Shown one piece after another: positions 8,133 to 14,748 of a stretch of 26,527 nt of DNA. Source of the DNA: Mucilaginibacter sp. (lineage in GTDB: Bacteria; Bacteroidota; Bacteroidia; Sphingobacteriales; Sphingobacteriaceae); NCBI GenBank assembly GCA_019235595.1, contig JAFAKI010000192.1:1-26527 (forward strand), read 5' to 3'. Numbering within the stretch: position 1 is the stretch's first letter; each line of letters begins with the position of its first letter. Position numbers and translations under genes: made by a program. Below the pieces are notes generated by a model. That model ran no database searches, had not been told where the DNA came from, and saw only the letters and a list, made by a program, of their open reading frames with translations.

Positions 8133-8169
8133 TAAAAAAAGCCGGTCTGCTCTAAGCAAACCGGCTTTT
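8133..8169 (-). terminator. Rho-independent terminator of the lytic transglycosylase gene
   Basis: AAAAGCCGGT (8137-8146) and ACCGGCTTTT (8160-8169) are perfect reverse complements, with a further TGC/GCA pairing inside, leaving a small loop. On the minus strand the stem is followed by a run of T (complement of the A run from 8134), 26 nt after the transglycosylase stop codon. This separates that gene from uvrA. Confidence 0.88.
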
Positions 8170-8194
8170 ATAGTGCTCCGTAAATTCTTACGAT

Positions 8195-8974
8195 TTAGTT
8201 ATCAAATGCCATTAAATCTGTGGGTTCCAGGTTGGCTATTAATGATTGTTTGTTGATCTTATAGCCATATAGTTCGGGTTGTTCTATCACCTGTTTCATG
8301 GCAATTATCCGGTACAAATAAGAACCCGTTTCAGGGTTAAAATGCATACGGAAATAATTCGCCCTGGCCTCTCTTTGAGACCGTAGTGCCTTTTCCATTT
8401 TTATCTCCCCAACATTATAGGCTGCAGCCGCTAATGTCCAGCTGTGAAACTCAGCATACAGCTCTTTAATGTATTTGCAGGCTGCAATAGTCGATTTGCG
8501 TACACTGTACCTATCATCCCTGTCGCCGTTTACTTTCAAACCATAAGTGCGTGCTGTGCCGGGCATAAATTGCCACCAGCCTGCCGCGCCAGCTTTGGAA
8601 ACGCCTGACTTAAGACCCGCTTCAACTAGCGGGAGGTATTTAAAATCTTCGGGAATGCCATTTGCTTTCAGGACCGGAACAATGATAGGGAATATCTTTG
8701 CTGCCTCTTCCTGCAAAACATACGATTGTACAGTGCTGTAACTGGTTTTAACTAAGGAATGTTTCATCTTCCGGGTAACGCGGATGTCGTTAACAGGAAC
8801 ACTCTCGTCAGCAAAACTAAAGTTACTACTGCGATAGTTTTTAGGGTAAATAAACTTGTATTCAGTGTTCCGTTTAACCGACTTTTTAGGTTCGGTTTTA
8901 GCGTAAACAGATAGCACGGAAATGACAACAGTAACCCATATTACGGAGCACGTAATTAAGCCTTTTTTAATCAT
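8195..8974 (-). CDS. Secreted lytic transglycosylase (SLT domain)
   Basis: 259 residues. Residues 1-25 form a signal peptide (MIKKGLITCSVIWVTVV... cleaved near VYA-K), so the protein is periplasmic. The SLT/lysozyme-like domain spans about 85-235: FKYLPLVEAGLKSGVSKAGAAGWWQFMPGTARTYGL (111-146) holds the probable catalytic Glu118 and the GxxQFMPGTA signature, and AAAAYNVGE (182-190) matches the AYNxG motif. Such enzymes cut the MurNAc-GlcNAc bond of peptidoglycan with 1,6-anhydro formation. No LysM repeats are present, unlike full MltD. The usual ES in the active site reads EA here. A strong Bacteroidota promoter and a 20-bp palindrome lie upstream, and a terminator follows the stop. Confidence 0.9.
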   Translation of the reverse strand: MIKKGLITCSVIWVTVVISVLSVYAKTEPKKSVKRNTEYKFIYPKNYRSSNFSFADESVPVNDIRVTRKMKHSLVKTSYSTVQSYVLQEEAAKIFPIIVPVLKANGIPEDFKYLPLVEAGLKSGVSKAGAAGWWQFMPGTARTYGLKVNGDRDDRYSVRKSTIAACKYIKELYAEFHSWTLAAAAYNVGEIKMEKALRSQREARANYFRMHFNPETGSYLYRIIAMKQVIEQPELYGYKINKQSLIANLEPTDLMAFDN

Positions 8975-9017
8975 TTCTTTTTTTGGTTAATAAATAAAAC
9001 ATCATGTAGATGTTATG

Positions 9018-9049
9018 CAAATGTAACGCCAATTAGCCAGTATATCAAA
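9018..9049 (-). promoter_or_regulatory. Promoter of the lytic transglycosylase gene (TTTG-N20-TACATTTG)
   Basis: On the minus strand TTTG (complement of 9046-9049) is followed after exactly 20 nt by TACATTTG (complement of 9018-9025), both matching the Bacteroidota -33/-7 consensus. The predicted start is around 9012, giving a leader of about 38 nt. This is the best promoter in the window. Confidence 0.75.
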
Positions 9050-9057
9050 TACTTGCA

Positions 9058-9077
9058 TTTCCACACATGTGTGGAAA
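9058..9077. promoter_or_regulatory. Perfect 20-bp palindrome, candidate regulator site
   Basis: TTTCCACACATGTGTGGAAA is identical to its own reverse complement. It begins 8 nt upstream of the -33 box of the transglycosylase promoter (centre near -55 of that gene) and about 90-110 nt upstream of the promoter of the divergent pseudouridine synthase. The position fits an activator or dual regulator dimer site. The protein that binds it is unknown. Confidence 0.55.
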
Positions 9078-9144
9078 GCTTGTAAATAACCCTTAAAAAG
9101 CCCGCTCAAACAATCTAAACGTACTTTTTCAGCTGTTCAAAAAA

Positions 9145-9176
9145 ATTGCAAAATCAGGTAGAAAAACCTACCTTTG
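9145..9176 (+). promoter_or_regulatory. Promoter of the pseudouridine synthase gene (ATTG-N20-TACCTTTG)
   Basis: TACCTTTG at 9169-9176 is an exact -7 match; ATTG at 9145-9148 is three of four at the -33 position with the expected 20-nt gap. The start would be near 9183, leaving about 27 nt of leader before the ATG at 9210. Confidence 0.6.
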
Positions 9177-9209
9177 ACCCTCTTTAAGAGCTAGCGTAAA
9201 GCAAAAATT

Positions 9210-10604
9210 ATGGTATTTAAAAGACCAGGGAACAGTCGCGACGACAGATCCAACGGATCACCAGGCAGGCGAAAAACAGGTGACAATAAGCCGTCAAAAA
9301 CGGGGTCTTCCCGCCCCAGCAAATCACCAAATTCCGGTTTCGACAAAACAAGTGCCAGACCTGGTAAAAACCACCACGGTGATGAAACACGTGGTCCGGA
9401 AAAAAGTTTTTCGTCAACAAGAAAAAAACCTTATTCAGGCAGACCTGAATCTGGCGATGCCCCGGCACGCCGTTCTTCCGGCGGTGGCTCGTTTTCGCGC
9501 GGAAATTCAGAAGGCCGGCCTAAGAAAAGTTCCGACAACTATCGGAGTGGCGGAGAGCAGTCTGGCGAAAAGAAAAGCTATTCTTCGAGAGGGAAAGCAC
9601 CCTATTCAGGCAGACCCACTTCCGATGACAGGCCAAAAAGAAACGCCGATAGCTATCGGAGTCGTGGTGAAGCCGGCGAAAGAAAATCTTTCAGTAAACC
9701 CGGTTTCAAAAGTGGCGAAAGATCGTCTGATAGAAAATTCAGTGGTCGTTCATCAGAAAATGCTGAATTTAAACCATTTCGTAAATCTGCTAATTCATCG
9801 TACAATAAACCTGCATTTAAAACAGATAGGATAGAGCGGTCGCCGGAAGATAAGCCATTACGCAGCCGGAAGAAAGCAACCGAAGAATCTGGTTTGGTCC
9901 GTTTGAACCGTTATATATCCAATGCCGGTATATGCTCTCGCCGTAAGGCTGACGAGTTGATCAGCGCAGGTGTAATATCAGTAAACGGTGAAGTGGTATC
10001 AGAATTAGGTTATAAGATCGACCCAAATAAAGATTCGGTACGTTATAATGGCGAATTGCTGAAACGTGAGAAAATGGTGTACGTGCTTTTGAATAAACCA
10101 AAAGACTATATCACCACGACGGATGATCCACAGGAACGCCGCACAGTAATGCAACTGGTTGAAAAGGCGAGCAAGGAACGCATCTACCCGGTAGGCCGGC
10201 TTGACCGTAACACCACCGGGTTGCTTTTAATGACCAATGATGGTGATTTGGCCGACAAATTATCGCATCCTAAAAATAATATAGTAAAACTATATCATGC
10301 CGAACTGAACAAAAGCCTTACCCAGGGTGACCTGAACAAAATCGGCTTTGGTGTAGAGCTGGAGGATGGTTTTATTAAACCTGATGCGATCTCCTATGTA
10401 CAGGGTGGCACCAAACGCGAAGTAGGTATACAAATACATAGCGGCAAGAACCGCATTGTGCGCCGCATATTCGAACATTTGGGTTACGAAGTAGTGAAGC
10501 TTGACAGGGCAGTTTATGCTAACCTGACCAAAAAAGACCTACCCCGTGGCCGCTGGCGTTATCTGGATGAGAAAGAGGTAATTCAATTGAAGCACCTTAT
10601 ATAA
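9210..10604 (+). CDS. rluB: RsuA/RluB-family rRNA pseudouridine synthase with long disordered N-terminus
   Basis: 464 residues. Residues 1-225 are low complexity, rich in S, R, K, G and P, with internal repeats such as PYSGRPESGD (75-83) and PYSGRPTSDD (131-140) and two YRS-GE...KS[YF]S blocks. The folded enzyme follows: an S4 RNA-binding domain (about 228-276, RLNRYISNAGICSRRKADELI) and the catalytic domain with GRLDRNTTGLLLMTNDGDL (329-347), Asp332 being the expected catalytic nucleophile. The family isomerises uridine in rRNA; the RluB assignment (23S rRNA helix 80) is by family resemblance and less sure than the family. Arg/Gly/Ser-rich tails of this type are common on Bacteroidota RNA enzymes and probably add non-specific RNA affinity. 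A promoter lies 34 nt upstream and a hairpin terminator 22 nt downstream. Confidence 0.9.
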   Translation: MVFKRPGNSRDDRSNGSPGRRKTGDNKPSKTGSSRPSKSPNSGFDKTSARPGKNHHGDETRGPEKSFSSTRKKPYSGRPESGDAPARRSSGGGSFSRGNSEGRPKKSSDNYRSGGEQSGEKKSYSSRGKAPYSGRPTSDDRPKRNADSYRSRGEAGERKSFSKPGFKSGERSSDRKFSGRSSENAEFKPFRKSANSSYNKPAFKTDRIERSPEDKPLRSRKKATEESGLVRLNRYISNAGICSRRKADELISAGVISVNGEVVSELGYKIDPNKDSVRYNGELLKREKMVYVLLNKPKDYITTTDDPQERRTVMQLVEKASKERIYPVGRLDRNTTGLLLMTNDGDLADKLSHPKNNIVKLYHAELNKSLTQGDLNKIGFGVELEDGFIKPDAISYVQGGTKREVGIQIHSGKNRIVRRIFEHLGYEVVKLDRAVYANLTKKDLPRGRWRYLDEKEVIQLKHLI

Positions 10605-10747
10605 GAAGGTTAAAGCTGAAAGGATAAAGGTGAAAGGTTTTTTAGTCTTTCACCTTCTTTTTTTGTAAGAATTTATTTTTTGCCTTTTACCCTTCGCCCT
10701 CACCTTTCACTCCTTACCTTTTACCTTTCGGCTTTTACCTTTCTGCC
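10605..10747. repeat. Hairpin repeat element A (GGTGAAAGG type)
   Basis: It begins on the base after the stop codon of the pseudouridine synthase. The left arm (10605-10637) is made of degenerate copies of a purine-rich word (AAGGTTAAAG, CTGAAAGG, ATAAAGG, TGAAAGG). The right part (10680-10747) is the matching pyrimidine-rich tract with repeated CCTTTTACC and CCTTTCACT, including three TACCTTT (10715, 10722, 10736). A perfect terminator-like stem lies within. The word is shared with element B on the other side of the lactonase gene. Confidence 0.7.
10627..10664 (+). terminator. Terminator hairpin of the pseudouridine synthase gene (inside element A)
   Basis: AAGGTGAAAG (10627-10636) pairs perfectly with CTTTCACCTT (10647-10656) around a 10-nt loop, followed by CTTTTTTT (10657-10664). 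Confidence 0.75.
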
Positions 10748-10783
10748 TGAATTAGTAACTTGCGGGGATTAACCATCCTAAAA

Positions 10784-11920
10784 ATGAAACGATTTCTTTT
10801 AATTCTCGCCTTGTTATTTTCTGTGCTCAGCTATGCGCAGAAAAAGGACAAGACGCCATCAACCTATGATCTGTTAATAGGCACTTATACCAAAGGCAAA
10901 AGCAAAGGTATAATGGTTTACCGCTTTTACGTTGAATCGGGCAAACTGGCTTATCTGAATCAGATAGAAGGGGTAAGCAACCCAAGTTATTTGTGTGTTT
11001 CAAAAGATAACCATTTTGTATATGCTGTAAATGAAGACGGGAAGGACGGCGGCGTAAGTTCTTTCACATTCGAGCCGAACCCGGGCAGACTAACTCTTTT
11101 AAATAAACAACCATCCGCCGGTGCCGATCCATGCTATATTTCGATTGATAAAGACCGTAGAAATGCTTTTGTGGCGAATTACTCAAGTGGTAATTTAACA
11201 GTTTTGCCGATAAACAAAGACGGGTCATTGCAGCCTGTTTCGCAAAATATCCAGGACGAAGGCAAAGGCCCGGATGCCAGCCGCCAGGAGGGTCCGCATG
11301 TGCATATGGCTTATTTTTCGCCAAACGAGAAATATATGCTGTTTACCGATCTTGGTACAGATAAATTGAATATCTATCGTTACCATTCATCTGAGGCTCA
11401 GCCATTAACCCCGGCTAAACCAGCATCCATTAGCGTAAAACCAGGTAAAGGCCCGCGTCACATGGTGTTTTCGCCCGATAAAAAATACCTGTACTTATTG
11501 CAGGAAATGGGCAGCGCCATTAATGTATATAAATTCAATGGCGGCGATCCTAAGGAGGTACAATCTGTAGATATGCTGCCAGCTGGCTTTAAAGGCACCA
11601 ATGGTGCTGCAGCTATCCATATCTCGCCTGATGGCCGTTTTCTTTATGCATCAGATCGTTTGGATGCCAGCGCTATTTTGGTATATGCCATTAACCAGGA
11701 AAACGGTCAGCTTAGCTTTATTCAGCGGCAGCTTACTTATGGTAAAAATCCGCGAGACTTTGCGATTGATCCGTCAGGCAAATATCTGCTTGTAGCCAAC
11801 CAGGATAGCGATAATATTTTGGTATTTAAGATCAATCAGGCTACAGGAGTATTAAGCTTGTCACGTTACCGCATAGATATAGGTAACCCGGTTTGTCTGA
11901 AATTCACTCCAGCCGAATAA
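10784..11920 (+). CDS. Secreted lactonase-family seven-bladed beta-propeller protein
   Basis: 378 residues from ATG 10784; a TTG at 10760 is in frame but would put eight residues before an obvious signal peptide (MKRFLLILALLFSVLSYAQ). The mature protein shows the propeller blades of the 6-phosphogluconolactonase (YbhE/Pgl, lactonase) family: DLLIGTYTKGKSKGIMVYRF, NPSYLCVSKDNHFVYAVNE, ADPCYISIDKDRRNAFVANYSSGNL, EGPHVHMAYFSPNEKYMLFTDLGTDKL, GKGPRHMVFSPDKKYLYLLQE, AAAIHISPDGRFLYASDR and NPRDFAIDPSGKYLLVANQDSD, one per blade. Because it is exported, a pentose-phosphate role is doubtful; secreted relatives in Bacteroidota act on unknown lactones or sugars. The gene is flanked on both sides by related hairpin elements (A and B). 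It converges on bshA. Confidence 0.88.
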   Translation: MKRFLLILALLFSVLSYAQKKDKTPSTYDLLIGTYTKGKSKGIMVYRFYVESGKLAYLNQIEGVSNPSYLCVSKDNHFVYAVNEDGKDGGVSSFTFEPNPGRLTLLNKQPSAGADPCYISIDKDRRNAFVANYSSGNLTVLPINKDGSLQPVSQNIQDEGKGPDASRQEGPHVHMAYFSPNEKYMLFTDLGTDKLNIYRYHSSEAQPLTPAKPASISVKPGKGPRHMVFSPDKKYLYLLQEMGSAINVYKFNGGDPKEVQSVDMLPAGFKGTNGAAAIHISPDGRFLYASDRLDASAILVYAINQENGQLSFIQRQLTYGKNPRDFAIDPSGKYLLVANQDSDNILVFKINQATGVLSLSRYRIDIGNPVCLKFTPAE

Positions 11921-11927
11921 GAATAAT

Positions 11928-12000
11928 AGGTGAAAGCTAAAAGGTGAAAGGCAAAAGGTTTCGATACCCTTTGCCTTTCACCTTTATCCTTTTACCTTCT
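11928..12000. repeat. Hairpin repeat element B (GGTGAAAGG type), bidirectional terminator
   Basis: The left arm AGGTGAAAGC-TAAAAGGTGAAAGG-CAAAAGG (11928-11958) is nearly the reverse complement of the right arm (11968-12000), including a perfect AAGGTGAAAGGCAAA core. It fills the gap between the convergent lactonase and bshA genes: it starts 7 nt after the lactonase TAA, and its last base is the first base of the bshA stop codon. With A-rich left and T-rich right ends it can terminate transcripts from both sides. Confidence 0.75.
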
Positions 12001-13142
12001 TACAGTATTTGCGCGCTGCTTTTCTCTATTACTTCAGCATAATAGCTTTCGTATACAGGCAATATGATCGACAGGTCGAATTCTGTGGCGCGTTTTAACG
12101 AGTTTTCTTTAAATGTTTTCAGGCGGTCTTCGTCTTCCAAAATATAAATAGCGCTTTCGGCCATACCGTCCACGTCCCCAATTTCTTTCAGGAAACCAGT
12201 AACGCCATCCACATTTAATTCGGGCAACCCGCCGGCGTTGGAGCTTACCACAGGCACTTTGCAGGCCATGGCTTCCAGCGCGGCTAAACCAAAGCTTTCT
12301 GACTGTGATGGCATCAGGAACAGATCGGATACCGACAGAATTTCTTCAATCGCATCTTGCTTACCCAAAAAGCGCACATTATCGCTCACACCCAGGTCAC
12401 GGGCCAATTGCTCACATTCCGAACGCTCACCGCCGTCACCTACCATTAGTAGTTTTGATGGGATACGTTCGCTTACTTTGGCATATATCTTAATTACGTC
12501 CAACGTACGCTTTACCTTGCGGAAGTTGGAGGTATGGATCAATATTTTTTCACCTGCAGGTGCGATCGCTTTTTTGAAGTGGTCTTTTGCTTTCAGGCTG
12601 AAGCGTTTCATGTCGATAAAGTTCGGAATCACTTTGATCTCGTTCTCAATCTCAAAGAATTCGAAGGTGTCTTTACGCAAATTCTCAGATACAGCAGTAA
12701 CCCCGTCCGATTTGTTGATCGAAAAGGTAACAACCGGTTGATAGGTCCTGTCTTTGCCAACAAGTGTAATATCTGTACCATGCAAAGTGGTTACCACAGG
12801 TATATAAATGCCATAAGTCATCAATATCTGCTTGGCCATAAACGCAGCCGAAGCGTGCGGGATGGCGTAATGCACATGCAGGATATCCAGTTTTTCAAAA
12901 CGAACCACGTCAACCAATCGGCTTGCTAAGGCCAGTTCATAAGGTGGATATTCGAAAAGCGGGTATTTAGATACAGCAACCTCGTGATAAAAGAGGTTTT
13001 CTGAAAAGAAGTCAAGTCGGGCAGGTTGGTTATAGGTCACAAAGTGCACCTGGTGACCATGGTCTGCAAGGGCCTTGCCCAGTTCGGTTGCAACAACGCC
13101 GCTACCGCCAAAAGTAGGGTAGCATACTATTCCGATTTTCAT
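12000..13142 (-). CDS. bshA: N-acetyl-alpha-D-glucosaminyl L-malate synthase (bacillithiol synthesis)
   Basis: 380-residue GT4 glycosyltransferase. It follows the BshA pattern closely: KIGIVCYPTFGGSGVVATELGKALA (2-26), HVHYAIPHASAA (89-100), TTLHGTDIT (118-126), HTSNFRKVKR (203-212), LLMVGDGGER (231-240) and the GT4 EX7E motif E282-SFGLAAL-E290 with LEAMACKVPVV. BshA joins UDP-GlcNAc and L-malate in the first step of making bacillithiol, a low-molecular-weight thiol used by Bacillota and many Bacteroidota. bshB and bshC are not in the window. Its 5' region holds a strong long-stem hairpin (13174-13230). The stop overlaps hairpin element B. Confidence 0.92.
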   Translation of the reverse strand: MKIGIVCYPTFGGSGVVATELGKALADHGHQVHFVTYNQPARLDFFSENLFYHEVAVSKYPLFEYPPYELALASRLVDVVRFEKLDILHVHYAIPHASAAFMAKQILMTYGIYIPVVTTLHGTDITLVGKDRTYQPVVTFSINKSDGVTAVSENLRKDTFEFFEIENEIKVIPNFIDMKRFSLKAKDHFKKAIAPAGEKILIHTSNFRKVKRTLDVIKIYAKVSERIPSKLLMVGDGGERSECEQLARDLGVSDNVRFLGKQDAIEEILSVSDLFLMPSQSESFGLAALEAMACKVPVVSSNAGGLPELNVDGVTGFLKEIGDVDGMAESAIYILEDEDRLKTFKENSLKRATEFDLSIILPVYESYYAEVIEKSSAQIL

Positions 13143-13173
13143 TTGATTTGGGTTCTCTCTTGCTAAGTAGTAA

Positions 13174-13230
13174 TGAAACTATCGCATGTTGCCAACCTTA
13201 AGCTTCGCCGGTATGCATGCAATAGTTTCA
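13174..13230 (-). promoter_or_regulatory. Long-stem hairpin in the bshA upstream region
   Basis: TGAAACTATCGCATG (13174-13188) and CATGCAATAGTTTCA (13216-13230) are reverse complements in 14 of 15 positions; on the bshA strand the odd pair is a G-U wobble, so a bshA transcript starting above it would form a 15-bp stem with a 27-nt loop. It ends 31 nt before the ATG. There is no T run after it, so it is not a simple terminator. It could be a leader structure or a protein site. Confidence 0.5.
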
Positions 13231-13291
13231 CTTGTGCAAGTTTAGCAGCAATTTATGGCAATAATGTTATTGCTGTGTAAAATCATTAGGA

Positions 13292-13372
13292 GGTCGGAAG
13301 TCGGATTTCGGAGGTCAGAATTTGAAATAGTAGCTTTTTAAATCCGAAATCGAACTTCCGAAATCCGAAATC
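13292..13372. repeat. Hairpin repeat element C (GTCGGAA type)
   Basis: TCGGAAGTCGGATTTCGGA (13294-13312) has a near-perfect reverse complement in the right arm (about 13344-13363). The outer parts repeat the same word imperfectly (GGTCGGAAGTCGGA, GGAGGTCAGAA; TCCGAAATC twice). The right arm runs two bases into the stop codon of the VOC gene (13371-13373), so on the minus strand it directly follows that gene. The same word is used by element D, 1.3 kb away on the other side of the VOC/AraC pair. Confidence 0.7.
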
Positions 13373-13748
13373 AGGCAGATGTCAGCCACCAGGTATTGCC
13401 AAATGGGTCGCGGATGCCTGCACTGCGGCCATAGCTTTGATCAGCGGGAGCGGTGACGGTTGTGGCGCCATTGGCCAGCGCTTTTTCGTAAACCGCATCG
13501 CAATTATCTACATAGATAAAAAATCCCGCGGTTTGTTTGGGGTGTTCGGTTGTGGCGTCGGCAAACATGATCACACTTCCACCAATGCTTATTTCTGCAT
13601 GCATAATGAGTGTTTCTGTGCGCATGGCCTTGTATTTTTCTACAGCGCCGAATACATTTTTGGTGAAGTTGAAAAACTCGGCAGCATTTTCGACTATCAG
13701 GTAAGGCATTATCCGTTGATAGCCTTCGGGGATTTTCAGATTTTCCAT
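13371..13748 (-). CDS. VOC-superfamily (glyoxalase/bleomycin-resistance-like) protein
   Basis: 125 residues, a single VOC unit of two beta-alpha-beta-beta-beta modules: YQRIMPYLIVENAAEFFNFTKNVFGA, then MHAEISIGGSVIMFAD, GFFIYVDNCDAVYEKALANGATTVTAPADQSYGRSAGIRDPFGNTWWLTS. It resembles the PhnB-like subgroup. The GIRDPFGNTWWL ending is the usual VOC C-terminal motif. Family members dimerise and bind a metal or small ligand; substrate cannot be told. It follows an AraC regulator gene by 63 nt on the same strand and is probably controlled by or cotranscribed with it. Confidence 0.88.
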   Translation of the reverse strand: MENLKIPEGYQRIMPYLIVENAAEFFNFTKNVFGAVEKYKAMRTETLIMHAEISIGGSVIMFADATTEHPKQTAGFFIYVDNCDAVYEKALANGATTVTAPADQSYGRSAGIRDPFGNTWWLTSA

Positions 13749-13811
13749 ATGGATTGTTTTTTAACAAAACTGGGCAGAATATGGATCTAAAAATTGTAAA
13801 AATGAGACATT

Positions 13812-14618
13812 TTATATGCCCCGATACTCCGTCCCTTCCGCATCACCCGAAAAATAGAAACCCGGGTGGTAGCCGGTAAAGGCTTTTACATCATGTATAA
13901 AATGCGATTGATCATAATAGCCACACTCATATGCAATTTGCGTCAACGACTTATCTTGACCGTATTGTTTCAATGCATTTTGCAGACGCGTAAGCCGCAG
14001 GTACATCTTAGGACTAAAGCCTGAATAAATTTTAAACTTCCTATCGAACTGCCGCGTGGAGAGCGCAAATTTTGATGCCAGGTCATTCACGTTGCTGCCG
14101 GTGCCATCATAAATAGCATAGCGCACCGCCATCATCATACTTTTTTCAAGCAGTTGCCTCCTGTGTAGTTGTTTTTCCAGAAATGCCGAAAGGATAGTCA
14201 CACGCTCGTTATTGTCGGCAGCCAGCATGATCCGCTCTTCCAGAAATTTGCCCTCATCCCCTAATAATAATTGAAGATCTATCTGTGAGTTAGTAGTTTC
14301 CTCAGCAGGCAGGCCAAACAAGCGAGGAATTGCGTATGGGTATAGATAAGCGCCGAAAATGCCAAAATCTTCATGAGTTATAAACCTCGAAAATTGATTG
14401 GTCTGTGAATGCAGCCCCGAGCGGTAAGATGCCGGATGAGCATTCCCGCTGATATCATCGAAAATACCTTTGTAATGAAAAACAATCTCCGCACAGCCAT
14501 CAGCAACTGAGCGATATATGTACGACGGCTCGTTAAGCGATAACTCATACTCATACACCCAGAAGCACCGTACAAAGAGCTGAAGGGATTCAGGGGGTGG
14601 TATGGTGAAGTATTTCAT
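13812..14618 (-). CDS. AraC-family transcriptional regulator
   Basis: 268 residues. The N-terminal part (about 1-150; MKYFTIPPPESLQLFVRCFWVYEYEL) is of the DUF6597-like sensor type common in Bacteroidota. The C-terminal AraC DNA-binding domain (about 165-255) has two HTH units: VNDLASKFALSTRQFDRKFKIYSGFSPKMYLRLTRL and LTQIAYECGYYDQSHFIHDVKAFTGYHPGFY. The conserved FAxxxGYxDQSHF pattern is clear. The ATG lies only 6 nt from the inner end of hairpin element D, so the element occupies its leader or promoter region. Probable targets are itself and the VOC gene; the ligand is unknown. Confidence 0.92.
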   Translation of the reverse strand: MKYFTIPPPESLQLFVRCFWVYEYELSLNEPSYIYRSVADGCAEIVFHYKGIFDDISGNAHPASYRSGLHSQTNQFSRFITHEDFGIFGAYLYPYAIPRLFGLPAEETTNSQIDLQLLLGDEGKFLEERIMLAADNNERVTILSAFLEKQLHRRQLLEKSMMMAVRYAIYDGTGSNVNDLASKFALSTRQFDRKFKIYSGFSPKMYLRLTRLQNALKQYGQDKSLTQIAYECGYYDQSHFIHDVKAFTGYHPGFYFSGDAEGTEYRGI

Positions 14619-14624
14619 TTGAAT

Positions 14625-14748
14625 GCGGAAGTCGGATTGTCGATTTCGGAATGTTTTAGTTTAAAATTACAAACAATTGCGCAATCCCAACTCTAATTCC
14701 ATAATTGAAATTCCGACTTCTGACTTCCGACTTCCGACCACTGACTTC
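14625..14748. repeat. Hairpin repeat element D (GTCGGAA type)
   Basis: The left arm GCGGAAGTCGGATTGTCGATTTCGGAAT (14625-14652, broken here by reading as GCGGAAGTCGGAT plus TGTCGATTTCGGAAT) pairs with a right arm made of TTCCGACTTC, TGACTTCCGAC, TTCCGACCAC and TGACTTC (14710-14748). About 57 nt of unrelated AT-rich sequence separates the arms. The right arm abuts the stop codon of the serine hydrolase (14749-14751) and the left arm ends 6 nt from the AraC start, so the element fills the whole intergenic space. Confidence 0.68.

Noticed and set aside
9280..9834. A 184-codon open frame overlapping the start of the pseudouridine synthase gene in another frame
   Set aside because: It stays open because the repeat-rich, A/G-heavy DNA has few stops. 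The translated sequence has no domain, and the in-frame S/R/K-rich tail runs directly into the enzyme with its own promoter.
10605..12000. Lactonase gene with flanking elements A and B as a composite transposon
   Set aside because: There is no transposase, no matching outer ends and no target duplication; the flanks share only a short repeated word.
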